A stretch of DNA of 64,000 nucleotides from Acidobacteriota bacterium (lineage in GTDB: Bacteria; Acidobacteriota; Terriglobia; 2-12-FULL-54-10). This document shows positions 1 to 8,240 of this stretch, one piece after another. A model generated the notes under the pieces. It made no database searches, was not told where the DNA came from, and saw only the letters and a program-made list of their open reading frames with translations. Each line of letters begins with the position of its first letter. Positions within the stretch are counted from its first letter, which is position 1. A program made the translations under genes and the position numbers. The stretch is taken from assembly GCA_009691245.1 (NCBI GenBank), contig SHUM01000001.1, forward strand, positions 1-64,000, given 5' to 3'.

Positions 1-203
1 GCCAGAATTTTATCGTCGCGCACGGCCAGCGCTTCCGCCACCGTGCCGATCTTCGACTCGAACGAAGCGTCGTTCATCGAGACAATCTTGCCGTTATAGA
101 AAATCGTCTGCGGATAGCCCAGCCGCGCCGCCACGTTCGCGTTCTGCGCCTGAGCGGCCAGAGGACTGCACAGCAGAGCGAACACTAGTGTTGCTTTCTT
201 CAT
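1..203 (-). CDS. amidohydrolase-family protein, N-terminal part only
   Basis: The gene runs off the left edge; only the first 67 residues are present, read from the ATG at 203. They begin with a lysine-containing hydrophobic signal peptide (MKKATLVFALLCSPLAAQAQ), then a segment with NGKIVSMND and AVRDDKILA. That pattern is typical of the beta-sandwich start of secreted amidohydrolase-3-like enzymes in acidobacteria. The metal ligands lie outside the window, so substrate and catalytic competence cannot be judged. An exported metal-dependent hydrolase is the best inference. Confidence 0.6.
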   Translation of the reverse strand, partial: MKKATLVFALLCSPLAAQAQNANVAARLGYPQTIFYNGKIVSMNDASFESKIGTVAEALAVRDDKIL

Positions 204-318
204 CGCTTCGTTCTCCTGTCATCTAATACCGTAAACTGCGAAATCATTACGAAGTAGAGGTTGCACGAACTTGGCAATATGACTTACTCTCACTCTTCAA
301 AGAGTAATTCCTTCCAGT

Positions 319-421
319 CAATCCAAGCACCGAGAGCTATGAGTTCTGTAATCGGTCAATGTCTGCGCGGACTTCCTGTCCGCGCGCATTGCCTACATTC
401 TCAATTCCCGTGCTTGGATTG
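319..421. repeat. nested inverted repeat / long hairpin
   Basis: A perfect 12-bp inverted repeat (caatccaagcac at 319-330, complement at 410-421) encloses an inner hairpin. The inner arms are gcgcggac at 365-372 and gtccgcgc at 378-385 around a 5-nt loop, extended by aatg/catt at 358-361 and 387-390. It lies between the leftmost gene and the next gene region. It could be a structured RNA, a terminator without a T-tract or a small mobile repeat; the sequence does not decide. Confidence 0.55.
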
Positions 422-443
422 TCAAGCACAAAGCTAACTCTTA

Positions 444-659
444 TTAACAAACGATTTCCTCTTGTCCTTCGCCAAGATTAACTGTAGGGCTTCCTCCATC
501 CAGTGTTGTTTCAAAAACTCGGTACGGCACATCCATAATTTCCCTATACCTTCTATCCCGCTTGGTGACTTGAATGTGCTTCAGCGGGCAATAAGCCGAT
601 TCGGCAGATGGTTGAACGTCTGAATTTTCTTCAGCACGAATGACAAGACTAGAACCCAT
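444..659 (-). CDS. doubtful 71-residue ORF
   Basis: A short open frame without recognisable domains. Its start codon sits inside the 648-667 arm of an inverted repeat and no Shine-Dalgarno sequence precedes it. It may be a remnant or chance frame. It is listed because nothing else explains this 700-bp gap. Confidence 0.15.
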   Translation of the reverse strand: MGSSLVIRAEENSDVQPSAESAYCPLKHIQVTKRDRRYREIMDVPYRVFETTLDGGSPTVNLGEGQEEIVC

Positions 660-807
660 CTCATAAAAATTAGAATGGCATTGCTAGACAATGGTTTCGG
701 GCACCCCACCCTTCAGAAACCCAACAAAATCTGGGGTTCCAGGAATTGCGACGTGCCAATCAACTGCAATTAAAGGGCTTACACCAATTTATGAGATGGG
801 TTCTAGT
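648..807. repeat. 20-bp perfect inverted repeat pair
   Basis: Positions 648-667 (actagaacccatctcataaa) are exactly complementary to 788-807, with 120 bp between them. I see no flanking target-site duplication and no transposase. A MITE-like remnant or a long RNA hairpin are both possible. The repeat makes the ORFs read from either strand start with the same MGSS residues. Confidence 0.55.
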
Positions 808-942
808 TTAGAATCGGCCTGCCAACAGTGGATCACGCAGGCGCCCAATATTGTTCTAGGGCACGGCTGGAAAGGTGTTATATTCTACCGTACAGGTGAA
901 GGGAAGAAGGAAATTGCCGGTTGAGTGAGGAGAAGGAGTCCA

Positions 943-2175
943 ATGAAAACTAGTTACTTCAAGGCAGTCTCAGCGTTTATTGGAGTGGTGGCCCTGGCCG
1001 GGTTTGGCCTCAGGATCATGGTCGCGCAAAGTTCCCCTGGGCAGGGTGGCAGCGCCCCCTCCGCCACAGCGGATGGTCTTCCCAAGGACGTCTATCCTGA
1101 ATCACGCAACCGTCTTCCGCTGGTCAAAAAGCAAGACTTGGACGAAAAGCGAAAAAAGGCCTACGACGCTGCCTTCGCGAAGACTAATTCGCTTGCCGGA
1201 CTCCAGGGAGTTGCCGGGATACAGCTGCACAGTGTAACGGATGATGTCCGATATGAGTCCCCCCTCGGGCGCCGGCTGACGGAATTGGCCATCATAACCG
1301 CGGCACGCGAATCGGAGCAGAACTTCGAGTGGACGCTCCATGCCGAGGAAGCGCTTCGGGTAGGGTTGGAATTGCCGATCGTCGATATCGTCCGTTATAA
1401 AAAACCCGTCACCGGGCTGGGTGATAAAGAGACAGCCATCATTACAGTCGGCCGCGAAATGGCCCAAAAGCATAGCGTCTCCTCCGCGACCTTCGCACAA
1501 GCGCTGAAAGCATTAGGGAAGAGCAATCTTGTGGATATGGTCGTTACCATGGCGACGCGTGCCAACGAGACTCCGCTGATGTGGGTCGATCAGCACCTTC
1601 CGTTAGACTGGAAAGAAATTGTACCGTTGCCGATCACTATTATTAAATCGCCGGCGGATATCTACCCAGACTCCAGAAGCCGCCTTGTCCAAAAGAAAGG
1701 GCAGCGGCCAGGAACTCCCGGACGGACGCTGGCGCCTTACGGGACGGGACCTGGACAAATTCAGATGCATGCAGGTGGCGGCAAGTTTTTGGAAGCGAAC
1801 ATCGGGCGGCGGCTGTTGGAATTGGCGATCCTGGCGACCGCCCGCGAATTAGACCAGCAGGTGGAGTGGACGCTCCATGAACTCGAAGCACGCAAGCAGG
1901 GCTTGGAGCCAACGATCATTGATGTCGTCCGCTTTCGTAAGCCTGTCACGGGGCTGGGCGAGAAGGAAGCGCTCATCATCCAAATTGGCCGCGAGCTGAT
2001 TGGAAAGCACCAAGTGAGCCCGGGAACCTACGCACATGCCGTTAAACTTTGGGGCGTGAGGGATGCATTGGATCTTGCTTCCTTGATGGGTGAACATGCG
2101 GAAATCAATGGGATACTGACGGTCTTCAATCAACAGCTACCCGTCGGCCAGAAGCCGCTGCTGCCGTTACCTTAA
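943..2175 (+). CDS. secreted protein with two carboxymuconolactone-decarboxylase-like repeats
   Basis: The 410-residue product starts at 943, where an AGGAG-type ribosome site lies about 7 bases upstream and a signal-anchor follows. Two homologous halves of about 170 residues follow. Each opens with YP(E/D)SR and contains GRRL.ELAI..(A)ARE, EWTLHE-like, DIVRYKKPVTGLG or DVVRFRKPVTGLG, and ends with QQLP..PLLPLP or a close form. This layout matches carboxymuconolactone decarboxylase/AhpD-like proteins. The redox Cys of AhpD (ExxCxxH) is absent: the first half reads EWTLHAEE, the second EWTLHELE. A peroxidase role is therefore unlikely and decarboxylase-like or binding roles remain open. Tandem fusion of two units in one exported chain is unusual. 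Confidence 0.7.
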   Translation: MKTSYFKAVSAFIGVVALAGFGLRIMVAQSSPGQGGSAPSATADGLPKDVYPESRNRLPLVKKQDLDEKRKKAYDAAFAKTNSLAGLQGVAGIQLHSVTDDVRYESPLGRRLTELAIITAARESEQNFEWTLHAEEALRVGLELPIVDIVRYKKPVTGLGDKETAIITVGREMAQKHSVSSATFAQALKALGKSNLVDMVVTMATRANETPLMWVDQHLPLDWKEIVPLPITIIKSPADIYPDSRSRLVQKKGQRPGTPGRTLAPYGTGPGQIQMHAGGGKFLEANIGRRLLELAILATARELDQQVEWTLHELEARKQGLEPTIIDVVRFRKPVTGLGEKEALIIQIGRELIGKHQVSPGTYAHAVKLWGVRDALDLASLMGEHAEINGILTVFNQQLPVGQKPLLPLP

Positions 2176-2648
2176 AAAGGGGAATTGTATAGTTAACTTC
2201 CTGGGGGAAATATGAGCCGTTCCGACTTACTCAGGTGTATATGCGGCGCGGGTACCCGCAACCCGAATTGATAGCTCTCCGTTTGATTCGCCGAACTGCT
2301 GTTGTCAACTCCCGAGTAGTCGGCTATGCAGAAGTTGGTCAAGGACCATAGATCAAATCGGAATTTCGCCGCCAGAACTGTTCGTATTGGACTGCCGTCG
2401 CAGGATCTGCTCGGCCTTCCAGTTCCGCTTTTTGAGGGCAGATTTTCCAAACAGGCGGAAAGAGTGAAAGCGCATAGAATGTTTGGAGAAGCGGGTCCTG
2501 CGCCAAAAGCAGACGGCCCGTATCAATACCGTATCAAAACCCCATGTTTGGAAGCGATTGGAGTTGCTGACTGAGCGAAAGGCAGACTCCCCAAGTTACT
2601 GATAATAAAAAGAAAGGGATGGAAGCGAGAGAACCAAAAGAAGGGAGG
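2176..2648. other. gene-poor spacer
   Basis: Short open frames occur on both strands but none has a ribosome site or a recognisable domain. No terminator with a T-tract was seen after the gene ending at 2175. The stretch ends at a tRNA fragment and may be decayed accessory DNA. Confidence 0.4.
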
Positions 2649-2700
2649 AGCCTGCCTTGGGCGCAGGGGGTCGTAGGTTCAAATCCTATCGCCCCGACCA
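2649..2700 (+). pseudogene. 3' fragment of tRNA-Pro(UGG)
   Basis: The stretch folds as the 3' two thirds of a tRNA. An anticodon arm (cctgc, loop cttgggc, gcagg) places TGG at positions 34-36. A T arm (gtagg, ttcaaat, cctat), a 3' acceptor strand (cgccccg), a discriminator A and encoded CCA follow. The expected 5' acceptor strand (cggggcg) and D arm are missing upstream, so this is not a functional tRNA. Such 3' fragments are what integrase-driven insertion into a tRNA gene leaves at the far end of an element. Confidence 0.75.
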
Positions 2701-2852
2701 ACAATTTCAAACAGATGCGGGCCATTTCCGGCCTGCTCCAAAACTCGACGCAAATTGTTCTTAGGAAGGCCAATGCTGGCTCTTGTCGGGAACTTCATTG
2801 GTATTACTGCAACGGTGTAACATTGGGGTACTCCCGGATCAGACGATAACAA

Positions 2853-3377
2853 ATGGTGATCTCGGAATCTCAGGGAATTCAACTAATACTGATTCGACAT
2901 GGAAGCGCAGAGGACAGCAATCCCGCGCAGCCCCACGATGATGCTGCGCGAAGGCTCACAGACAAGGGCAAGAGGAAGATGCGGGAGATTTCCAAAGGAC
3001 TTTGCCGGCTGATTGCACGCTCGGATTGGATCGTTACAAGTCCGCTGATACGAGCAAAGGAAACGGCAGAGATCGTGGCCATGGAACTGCCACCCTCTCG
3101 GTCGATTGCCATCTGTTCCGACTTGAGTCCTGGTGGAACTTTGAAGAATATCCTGCGCTTTATCAGCAAGTACCCCGAATGCCAGCGCATAATCCTGGTG
3201 GGTCATGAGACGGGGCTGAGTACGCTGGCGGCGCATCTGATCGGAGCTACAGGTGCGGCAGGCTTGAGTCTGAAAAAAGGCGGTTGTTGTCTCATCCGAT
3301 TTGATGAGGCCGTCGAAGAATCGGCAGGTCGGCTTATGTGGTTGCTTACACCCGAGATTGTCCGCTCCATTAGGTAG
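2853..3377 (+). CDS. sixA: phosphohistidine phosphatase SixA-like
   Basis: A 174-residue histidine-phosphatase-fold protein. The catalytic RHG is at residues 15-17, and the family motifs LTDKGKRKM, TSPLIRAKETAE and VGHETGLS (second catalytic His) follow in order. SixA proteins remove phosphate from phosphohistidine. The gene stands tail to tail with two P-loop kinase genes and a Ppx/GppA gene, suggesting a shared role in phosphoryl or polyphosphate metabolism; that link is inference. Confidence 0.85.
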   Translation: MVISESQGIQLILIRHGSAEDSNPAQPHDDAARRLTDKGKRKMREISKGLCRLIARSDWIVTSPLIRAKETAEIVAMELPPSRSIAICSDLSPGGTLKNILRFISKYPECQRIILVGHETGLSTLAAHLIGATGAAGLSLKKGGCCLIRFDEAVEESAGRLMWLLTPEIVRSIR

Positions 3378-3415
3378 AAAATATCTGAGCCGCGACAAAC
3401 GCATGCGGTTACCCC

Positions 3416-4213
3416 TTACGATTTGTCCGGTTCCACGATGCTCGAAGGGGCAGGCTTTGCGGACGGGGGCGGTGTCAATTCCTCCTCGTCTTGCGAAGTC
3501 TTTTGTGTAGATACGCCGGACGGCACGCCACGCCCGGAGTCCAGCACGCGGCGAAACCCTTTTTTCAACTGCCGGAATATTTTCTCCACCGAGGCCGACG
3601 CGTCGATGACTTCGAAGCCATACTCGTCGGTCAGCTTGTCAAATTGGCTCATCAGCGCGGTTTGATATTTGCAGAAGCTTTCGTGCAGATCGTCGCTGGC
3701 ATACAGGTCCATGCCGGACTCCCAGTAGTCAAATCCCCTGGAAAAGACGACGCGAGGCAACAGGTTCTCGACATTAATGCGGAGATAGAAAACAGCATCG
3801 GGTTTCAACGCGAAGCTGTAAAGATGTCTTGCCCAGGTGACATTCAACTGGCGCACCATCGCTCGCGCCATTAACGAATAAGTGTAGCGGTCGGTGAGGA
3901 CAATGAACCCGGCGCGCAGAGCGGGCGCGATCTCGTTCTCGAGCCGGTCGGCGAAGTCCGTGGCATAAAACAGCGTGGAGGTAATGCGGCCCAGCGTGTT
4001 GCCTTCCTTGGCCCGCTTGATGCCTCTGCCCGCGAGCGTGGAGCGGGTCATGCCTGTAACCAGAACGGCGTGGCCTTCCTGCTCCAGCCAGGGGCGCAAC
4101 AGATTGATCTGTGTGGTGCGGCCCACGCAATCGGTGCCTTCGATGACGATCAATTTGCCAGCCATGCCGGATAAATTCATGCCCGGCAACACGGAGCCGT
4201 AGGTTTCTCTCAT
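3416..4213 (-). CDS. thymidylate-kinase-like P-loop protein with degenerate Walker A
   Basis: 265 residues. The kinase-like core (about residues 18-215) is clearly related to the neighbouring gene: both share FYATDFADR/IHATDFADR, a (T/C)DRY motif and Y(W/Y)E(S/A)GMD. The P-loop reads GTDCVGRT, so the invariant lysine is arginine (R32). The TREPGGT motif of true dTMP kinases is absent. A Pro/Ser/Glu-rich tail of about 45 residues follows the core. The ATG overlaps the upstream gene's stop (ATGA), so the two are probably translationally coupled. It may be a regulatory partner of the intact paralogue or a kinase of altered specificity. It should not be annotated as tmk. Confidence 0.7.
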   Translation of the reverse strand: MRETYGSVLPGMNLSGMAGKLIVIEGTDCVGRTTQINLLRPWLEQEGHAVLVTGMTRSTLAGRGIKRAKEGNTLGRITSTLFYATDFADRLENEIAPALRAGFIVLTDRYTYSLMARAMVRQLNVTWARHLYSFALKPDAVFYLRINVENLLPRVVFSRGFDYWESGMDLYASDDLHESFCKYQTALMSQFDKLTDEYGFEVIDASASVEKIFRQLKKGFRRVLDSGRGVPSGVSTQKTSQDEEELTPPPSAKPAPSSIVEPDKS

Positions 4214-4893
4214 GGGGCCACCATCAGGCGCTTGGCCTGCTCCAGTTTGGATTTCACAATTTGCCGCATCTGCTCCTGTTGGACTTCAATCGGCAGAGTG
4301 GCGTCAATGACCTGCAGGTCAAACTCGGGAATCATCTTTTCGTATTGCTCCAGAATCCGCCCTTGAAATAGACGAAAGCTTTCCTCCACATCCGGGCTTA
4401 AGTCCATATCCATTCCGGCCTCGTAGTACTTGATGCCGCTGCGAGCCGCCAGAATGCGATCCATCGCCACTTGCAGCGGGACGCGAAAATAGAAGGCCAC
4501 CGTGGGCTTCACGGCAAAGCTGTAAAGCTCGCGGAGCCAACGCGCATCCATGCCGCGCACGCCGTCGCGGGCGAATGCAGTGTATATGTAGCGGTCGCAG
4601 AGCACTACGGCACCGGTCTTGAGCAGTGCGAAAATATTGCGCTCGTTTCGATCCGCGAAATCCGTGGCGTGGATCAGGCTGAAGGTCGCGGGCGTGAGCA
4701 AGTGTTTACGCTTGCCGCGCCGGGTGGTTCGACTGACCAGAGGTGAAGAGTTCCACTCGCTGTGGACCACGCCATAGCCCTCCGCACGCAACCATTGGTG
4801 CAGCAGTGAAAGCTGTGTCGATTTTCCCGAGCCATCGATTCCTTCTACGATGAACAGTTTGCCCGGATAACGGTGTTCGCCATACCGCTTCAT
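4210..4893 (-). CDS. thymidylate-kinase-like P-loop kinase
   Basis: 227 residues with an intact Walker A (GIDGSGKST, K24), a CDRYIYTAFARDG motif resembling the DRY region of dTMP kinases, and YYEAGMDMD. The dTMP-binding TREPGGT motif is replaced by HSEWNSSPL, so the substrate is unlikely to be plain dTMP. Members of the polyphosphate kinase 2 group are structurally related to this kinase fold, which is relevant because Ppx/GppA lies directly upstream in the same orientation (about 50-bp gap). First gene of an overlapping kinase pair. Confidence 0.75.
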   Translation of the reverse strand: MKRYGEHRYPGKLFIVEGIDGSGKSTQLSLLHQWLRAEGYGVVHSEWNSSPLVSRTTRRGKRKHLLTPATFSLIHATDFADRNERNIFALLKTGAVVLCDRYIYTAFARDGVRGMDARWLRELYSFAVKPTVAFYFRVPLQVAMDRILAARSGIKYYEAGMDMDLSPDVEESFRLFQGRILEQYEKMIPEFDLQVIDATLPIEVQQEQMRQIVKSKLEQAKRLMVAP

Positions 4894-4944
4894 GGATTGT
4901 CTTCCTTCTTTCTTTGGCTTCCCTCTGATTGATCTTCGGGTGGA

Positions 4945-6516
4945 TCACCCGCGGACTCGTTTCGTTTCTATGACGACTAATTTTCTTTCAAACTGTTCTT
5001 CCAACAGCTTGCTGCTTTTTTCCACGTTCCACAATGTGAGTTGCGACGCACGCTTCATAGCCAGCGTCAGCGCAATCTTCGCTCCCGTGGCGCGGACGGC
5101 GACTGTTGCGACGCTTTGCCGGTGATCGCTATCCAGACGGTCGGCGACTCTCAGCAGAGCCACCAGCATAAAGACCTGCCGCTGATCGGTTCCTCCGAGG
5201 GATGCGAATACTTTGTGTCCCGCTTCTGGTTCCGATTCGCTGTGGTATCGCACCAGACACGCCACCATGTTTCTTTCAAACGTGGAGAGTCCCGGGAAGT
5301 CTCCATGAAGCACCAGATATTCGCCCACTTTGTGATGCGATTCCCGACCGACGGCATGGCCGATATCATGGAGTAGCGCGCTAAGCTGCAGAACCACCCG
5401 CATCTGCCCGCCCATCCGGTGCAGCGGTTTCAATTGATCAAATAGCGATACTGCGAGATCTGCCACGTGCTCACAGTGCGGTTGGTCGTACCCAAGACGG
5501 GTGGCGAATTTGCGGGTGACAAACAAAAGTTCATTGTCGCGCACCGATTCAATTTCCTTGCCCCGTATGGAATGGAACACATCCAGGAGAACGCCTTCCT
5601 TCAAGCCCACCCCAGGCACCAGAGCTTGCGAAAGTCCCCAAAGCTTTCCGGCCGTAGAAAGGATGACGGCGGCGATGGCCATAACCTCCGCGCGGTCCTT
5701 GCGGACTTCATAAGTTGCCATGCGCTGCGTGACACTAAAGGACGTAATCCGCGACAACCGTCGGCGTAAGGATGAAAAATCGAGGGTTCCGATTCCTTGC
5801 CAATGCTTGCCCGGCGCCAGCAGCGCGAGCGATTCCGCATTACCGCCACACAGAACGGTCCTTGGTCCGGCGAATTTGCTGACCTGCGGCAAGAAACGAT
5901 GCAGCTGTGTCTCCACTCGTTCTTGAATGCACTGGACCTGCTCCGGCGTGAGTGCGTCCTCGATGCCGAACTTCTCCATCAAGCGGACAGTCCCCAGCGA
6001 GAGACTGGCCGAGTCCCGCAACTGTCCATTCTCCAGCAGGTTGATCTGCATGCTTCCGCCGCCCAGATCGATCACCACACGCGGAACCACCTTGCCATCG
6101 AGCGTGGAAAGCACTGCCGTGCGAATCAGCCGGGCCTCTTCAAAGCCGTCGATCACCTCGAGTCGGATGCCGGTTTGGCGGTAGATGCGGTCCACCAGCA
6201 CGCCGCGGTTGCGAGCCTCTCGCGTGGCGCTGGTGGCCACGGCGCGGTAGCGCTGAACATCATGCTGGTTCATCAAGCTCTTGAAGCGACGGAATACTTC
6301 CACTGCGCGGTGCACAGTCTCCTCGTCAAACTGGCGGTTGGAAAAGACATGGCTGCCCAGACGCAGCGCTACGCGTTCATTCTTGAGGACGCGATATTGA
6401 CCATTGGAATTGGTTTTGGCAATCAGCAGACGAATGGCGTTGGAGCCAGCATCAATAGCTGCAATAGTCACGAGTCGGGGTGAGAGTTCGGGCTTGGATT
6501 TTCTTGAGGATGGCAT
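4945..6516 (-). CDS. Ppx/GppA-family exopolyphosphatase with C-terminal HD domain
   Basis: 523 residues. The N-terminal actin-like ATPase halves contain AAIDAGSNAIRLLIA (phosphate 1), VIDLGGGSMQ (phosphate 2), SLGTVRLMEKF and GGNAESLALLA. From about residue 330 an HD-type helical domain follows with ALLHDIGHAVG and the HH pair. The family hydrolyses polyphosphate or pppGpp; the two activities cannot be separated by sequence here. It leads a minus-strand set with two kinase-like genes, all facing sixA. A phosphate-polymer or stringent-response module is the natural inference. Confidence 0.85.
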   Translation of the reverse strand: MPSSRKSKPELSPRLVTIAAIDAGSNAIRLLIAKTNSNGQYRVLKNERVALRLGSHVFSNRQFDEETVHRAVEVFRRFKSLMNQHDVQRYRAVATSATREARNRGVLVDRIYRQTGIRLEVIDGFEEARLIRTAVLSTLDGKVVPRVVIDLGGGSMQINLLENGQLRDSASLSLGTVRLMEKFGIEDALTPEQVQCIQERVETQLHRFLPQVSKFAGPRTVLCGGNAESLALLAPGKHWQGIGTLDFSSLRRRLSRITSFSVTQRMATYEVRKDRAEVMAIAAVILSTAGKLWGLSQALVPGVGLKEGVLLDVFHSIRGKEIESVRDNELLFVTRKFATRLGYDQPHCEHVADLAVSLFDQLKPLHRMGGQMRVVLQLSALLHDIGHAVGRESHHKVGEYLVLHGDFPGLSTFERNMVACLVRYHSESEPEAGHKVFASLGGTDQRQVFMLVALLRVADRLDSDHRQSVATVAVRATGAKIALTLAMKRASQLTLWNVEKSSKLLEEQFERKLVVIETKRVRG

Positions 6517-6918
6517 GCAAAAGAAATCGTAACACGAGAATTCACTGCGGCTCCGTGCTCCGCATGGACGTCACCGGATGCAATAGGAGAAATCTTGTCA
6601 GCCCTCATCAAATGGGGAGATCGGTATCCATCATTGCGAACCAATCCAGAGCTGACTTGGCTATAACTATCCTATTTTCTATATGATGAACTGGTTTGGC
6701 AGAGCAAGGAAGATGAGTCCCAGAGGAAATGGTTTCCAATTATCATGCCAAATCTGCCGCTACCTCACCGTTTTCAAACCAAGTTGTAACCAAATGTTAA
6801 AGAGCTGTTAATAATCGCCCTGCTGCTCTCGATTCCACCTAATCGTGGGATTTGAAAGACGCAAACTCTCTCCCAACTAATGTTACAACCCTACAGGTTT
6901 GGTCAACATCGCTTGGCA
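6517..6918. other. spacer without recognised gene
   Basis: An AT-richer 400-bp stretch. A 42-codon frame starting near 6684 was seen but has no ribosome site or recognisable features. No hairpin with a T-tract and no repeat-family member was found. Confidence 0.4.
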
Positions 6919-7440
6919 TCAGTTTTCTACGCGCTCCCATGTGAGAGTGTATTCCGTAGTGCCGGTGGGCGGCGGATCGGCGGTAAGCAGCAGGCGGTTG
7001 CCGGTAAATTTGAAGAAGCGCTTGCGGCTGATGCCCACATCGTTGGGAATGTTGTCCATCTCCACATGGTGAGTGACGTAGCCGCCCGCGCCGTTCACGG
7101 TATACCTGCCACAGTAGGCGTGGAAGTGATCCACGGCGTTCCTGGCCTCGGCCTCGGTGGGCTTGCCGGGTGTCTTCCAGTTCGCGACAGTGGGGTCGGT
7201 CAATGTAGCGCACATGCGGCCCGCTTCGGTATACATGATGTATCCGATGCCCTTCGGGCCATAGACAGGATTGGGGCCGGAGGTGCCGTCAGCCTTGCGC
7301 TGGATGGTGGTGATCAGCTTCCAGGTGCCAATGAACTGCCTCGCGGGATCGTTGGTTGAACTTGACTGGGCCTTCGATTGGACAGCAAGCGAGGTGGTGG
7401 CGATGGCCGCTACGCTGAGCAATAATGATGTGCGCTTCAT
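6919..7440 (-). CDS. secreted lipocalin-like protein
   Basis: 173 residues with a signal peptide (about residues 1-24, ending SKAQ). The mature part opens with FIGTWKL and continues with GYIMYTEAGRM and YCGRYTVN, then alternating short strands. This matches the lipocalin-like family common in acidobacteria and proteobacteria. Ligand unknown. It is monocistronic between two spacers. Confidence 0.7.
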   Translation of the reverse strand: MKRTSLLLSVAAIATTSLAVQSKAQSSSTNDPARQFIGTWKLITTIQRKADGTSGPNPVYGPKGIGYIMYTEAGRMCATLTDPTVANWKTPGKPTEAEARNAVDHFHAYCGRYTVNGAGGYVTHHVEMDNIPNDVGISRKRFFKFTGNRLLLTADPPPTGTTEYTLTWERVEN

Positions 7441-7557
7441 TTTGATCCTTTCAATGACTAGCGAAGTCCGGGTGGATTTGCGATGTCGCCGACATTCGCC
7501 GATTATACCCGAAGCACCCCCGGCCCATGATGTATAACAATGCTATAATGCCGGTTT

Positions 7558-8214
7558 ATGGCTGCTGAAACACTCTGTGCGATCTGTCAGAAACGCAAAC
7601 CTAAGCGCGCTTGTCCCGGCGTGAATGGAAATATTTGCGCGCAGTGCTGCGGCACGGAGCGCGAAGTCTCCATCGATTGCCCACTCGATTGCACCTACCT
7701 GCGCGAGAGCCGCAAGTACGAGCGCGAGAAGCCCACCAAGCTGGACGAACTGCCCTTCAAGGATGTCGCGTTGAGCGACAACTTCGTTTATGAATTCGAG
7801 ATGTTCATCGGGCAGATCGGCTATCACATCATGCACTACGCCCTGCAGAATCCACGCACGGTGGATCAGGAGATCATCGACGCGCTCGACAAGCTGGTGC
7901 GCACCTATCAGACCGAGCAGAGCGGCATCTATTACGAGTCACTTCCGGAGGAGTCCGGAGCGCTGGGACTGTTCCGCGAGGTCAAGCTGTTCATCGACGG
8001 ATTGCAAAAGCAACAACAGGAACGTGGCAACATCGCGGCGGTGAAGACTGGCGACTTGATCCGTTCACTGGTATTTCTGCTGCGCATGGCTTGCGTGAAT
8101 ACCAATGGGCGTCCGCGAGGCCGCTATTTCATCGACTTCCTGCGACTCACTTTCCCGGAGCAGGCCCATGCCCAGGCCCAAGCCAAAGAAGAGCCGCGGC
8201 TCATCGTCCCTTAA
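7558..8214 (+). CDS. conserved hypothetical with N-terminal cysteine cluster
   Basis: 218 residues. Eight cysteines fall in the first 45 residues (C7, C10, C19, C27, C30, C31, C41, C45), enough for two zinc sites. The rest is helical and lacks known motifs. No signal peptide is present, so it is probably cytoplasmic. The ATG follows closely on an AT-rich stretch. The next gene starts 26 bp after its stop and may be co-transcribed. Function not recognised; the zinc-ribbon start suggests nucleic-acid or protein binding. Confidence 0.6.
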   Translation: MAAETLCAICQKRKPKRACPGVNGNICAQCCGTEREVSIDCPLDCTYLRESRKYEREKPTKLDELPFKDVALSDNFVYEFEMFIGQIGYHIMHYALQNPRTVDQEIIDALDKLVRTYQTEQSGIYYESLPEESGALGLFREVKLFIDGLQKQQQERGNIAAVKTGDLIRSLVFLLRMACVNTNGRPRGRYFIDFLRLTFPEQAHAQAQAKEEPRLIVP

Positions 8215-8240
8215 TTTTTCCTGGTCTAAATCATTCATGC

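Noticed and set aside
444-659. Confident gene call for this ORF
   Set aside because: Start lies within an inverted-repeat arm and no ribosome site; kept only as a low-confidence entry.
691-924. 77-residue ORF upstream of the CMD-like gene
   Set aside because: Reads through the inverted repeat and lacks a ribosome site; no recognisable feature.
2326-2574. 82-residue ORF in the spacer before the tRNA fragment
   Set aside because: No ribosome site, domain or usual composition; likely chance.
2600-2700. Complete tRNA-Pro gene
   Set aside because: The 5' acceptor strand and D arm are missing upstream; only the 3' fragment exists.
4210-4893. Annotating this gene as tmk (dTMP kinase)
   Set aside because: The TREPGGT motif is absent and a second divergent copy lies next to it; generic kinase-like label is safer.
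6684-6812. 42-codon frame
   Set aside because: No ribosome site or homology clue; too short to support.
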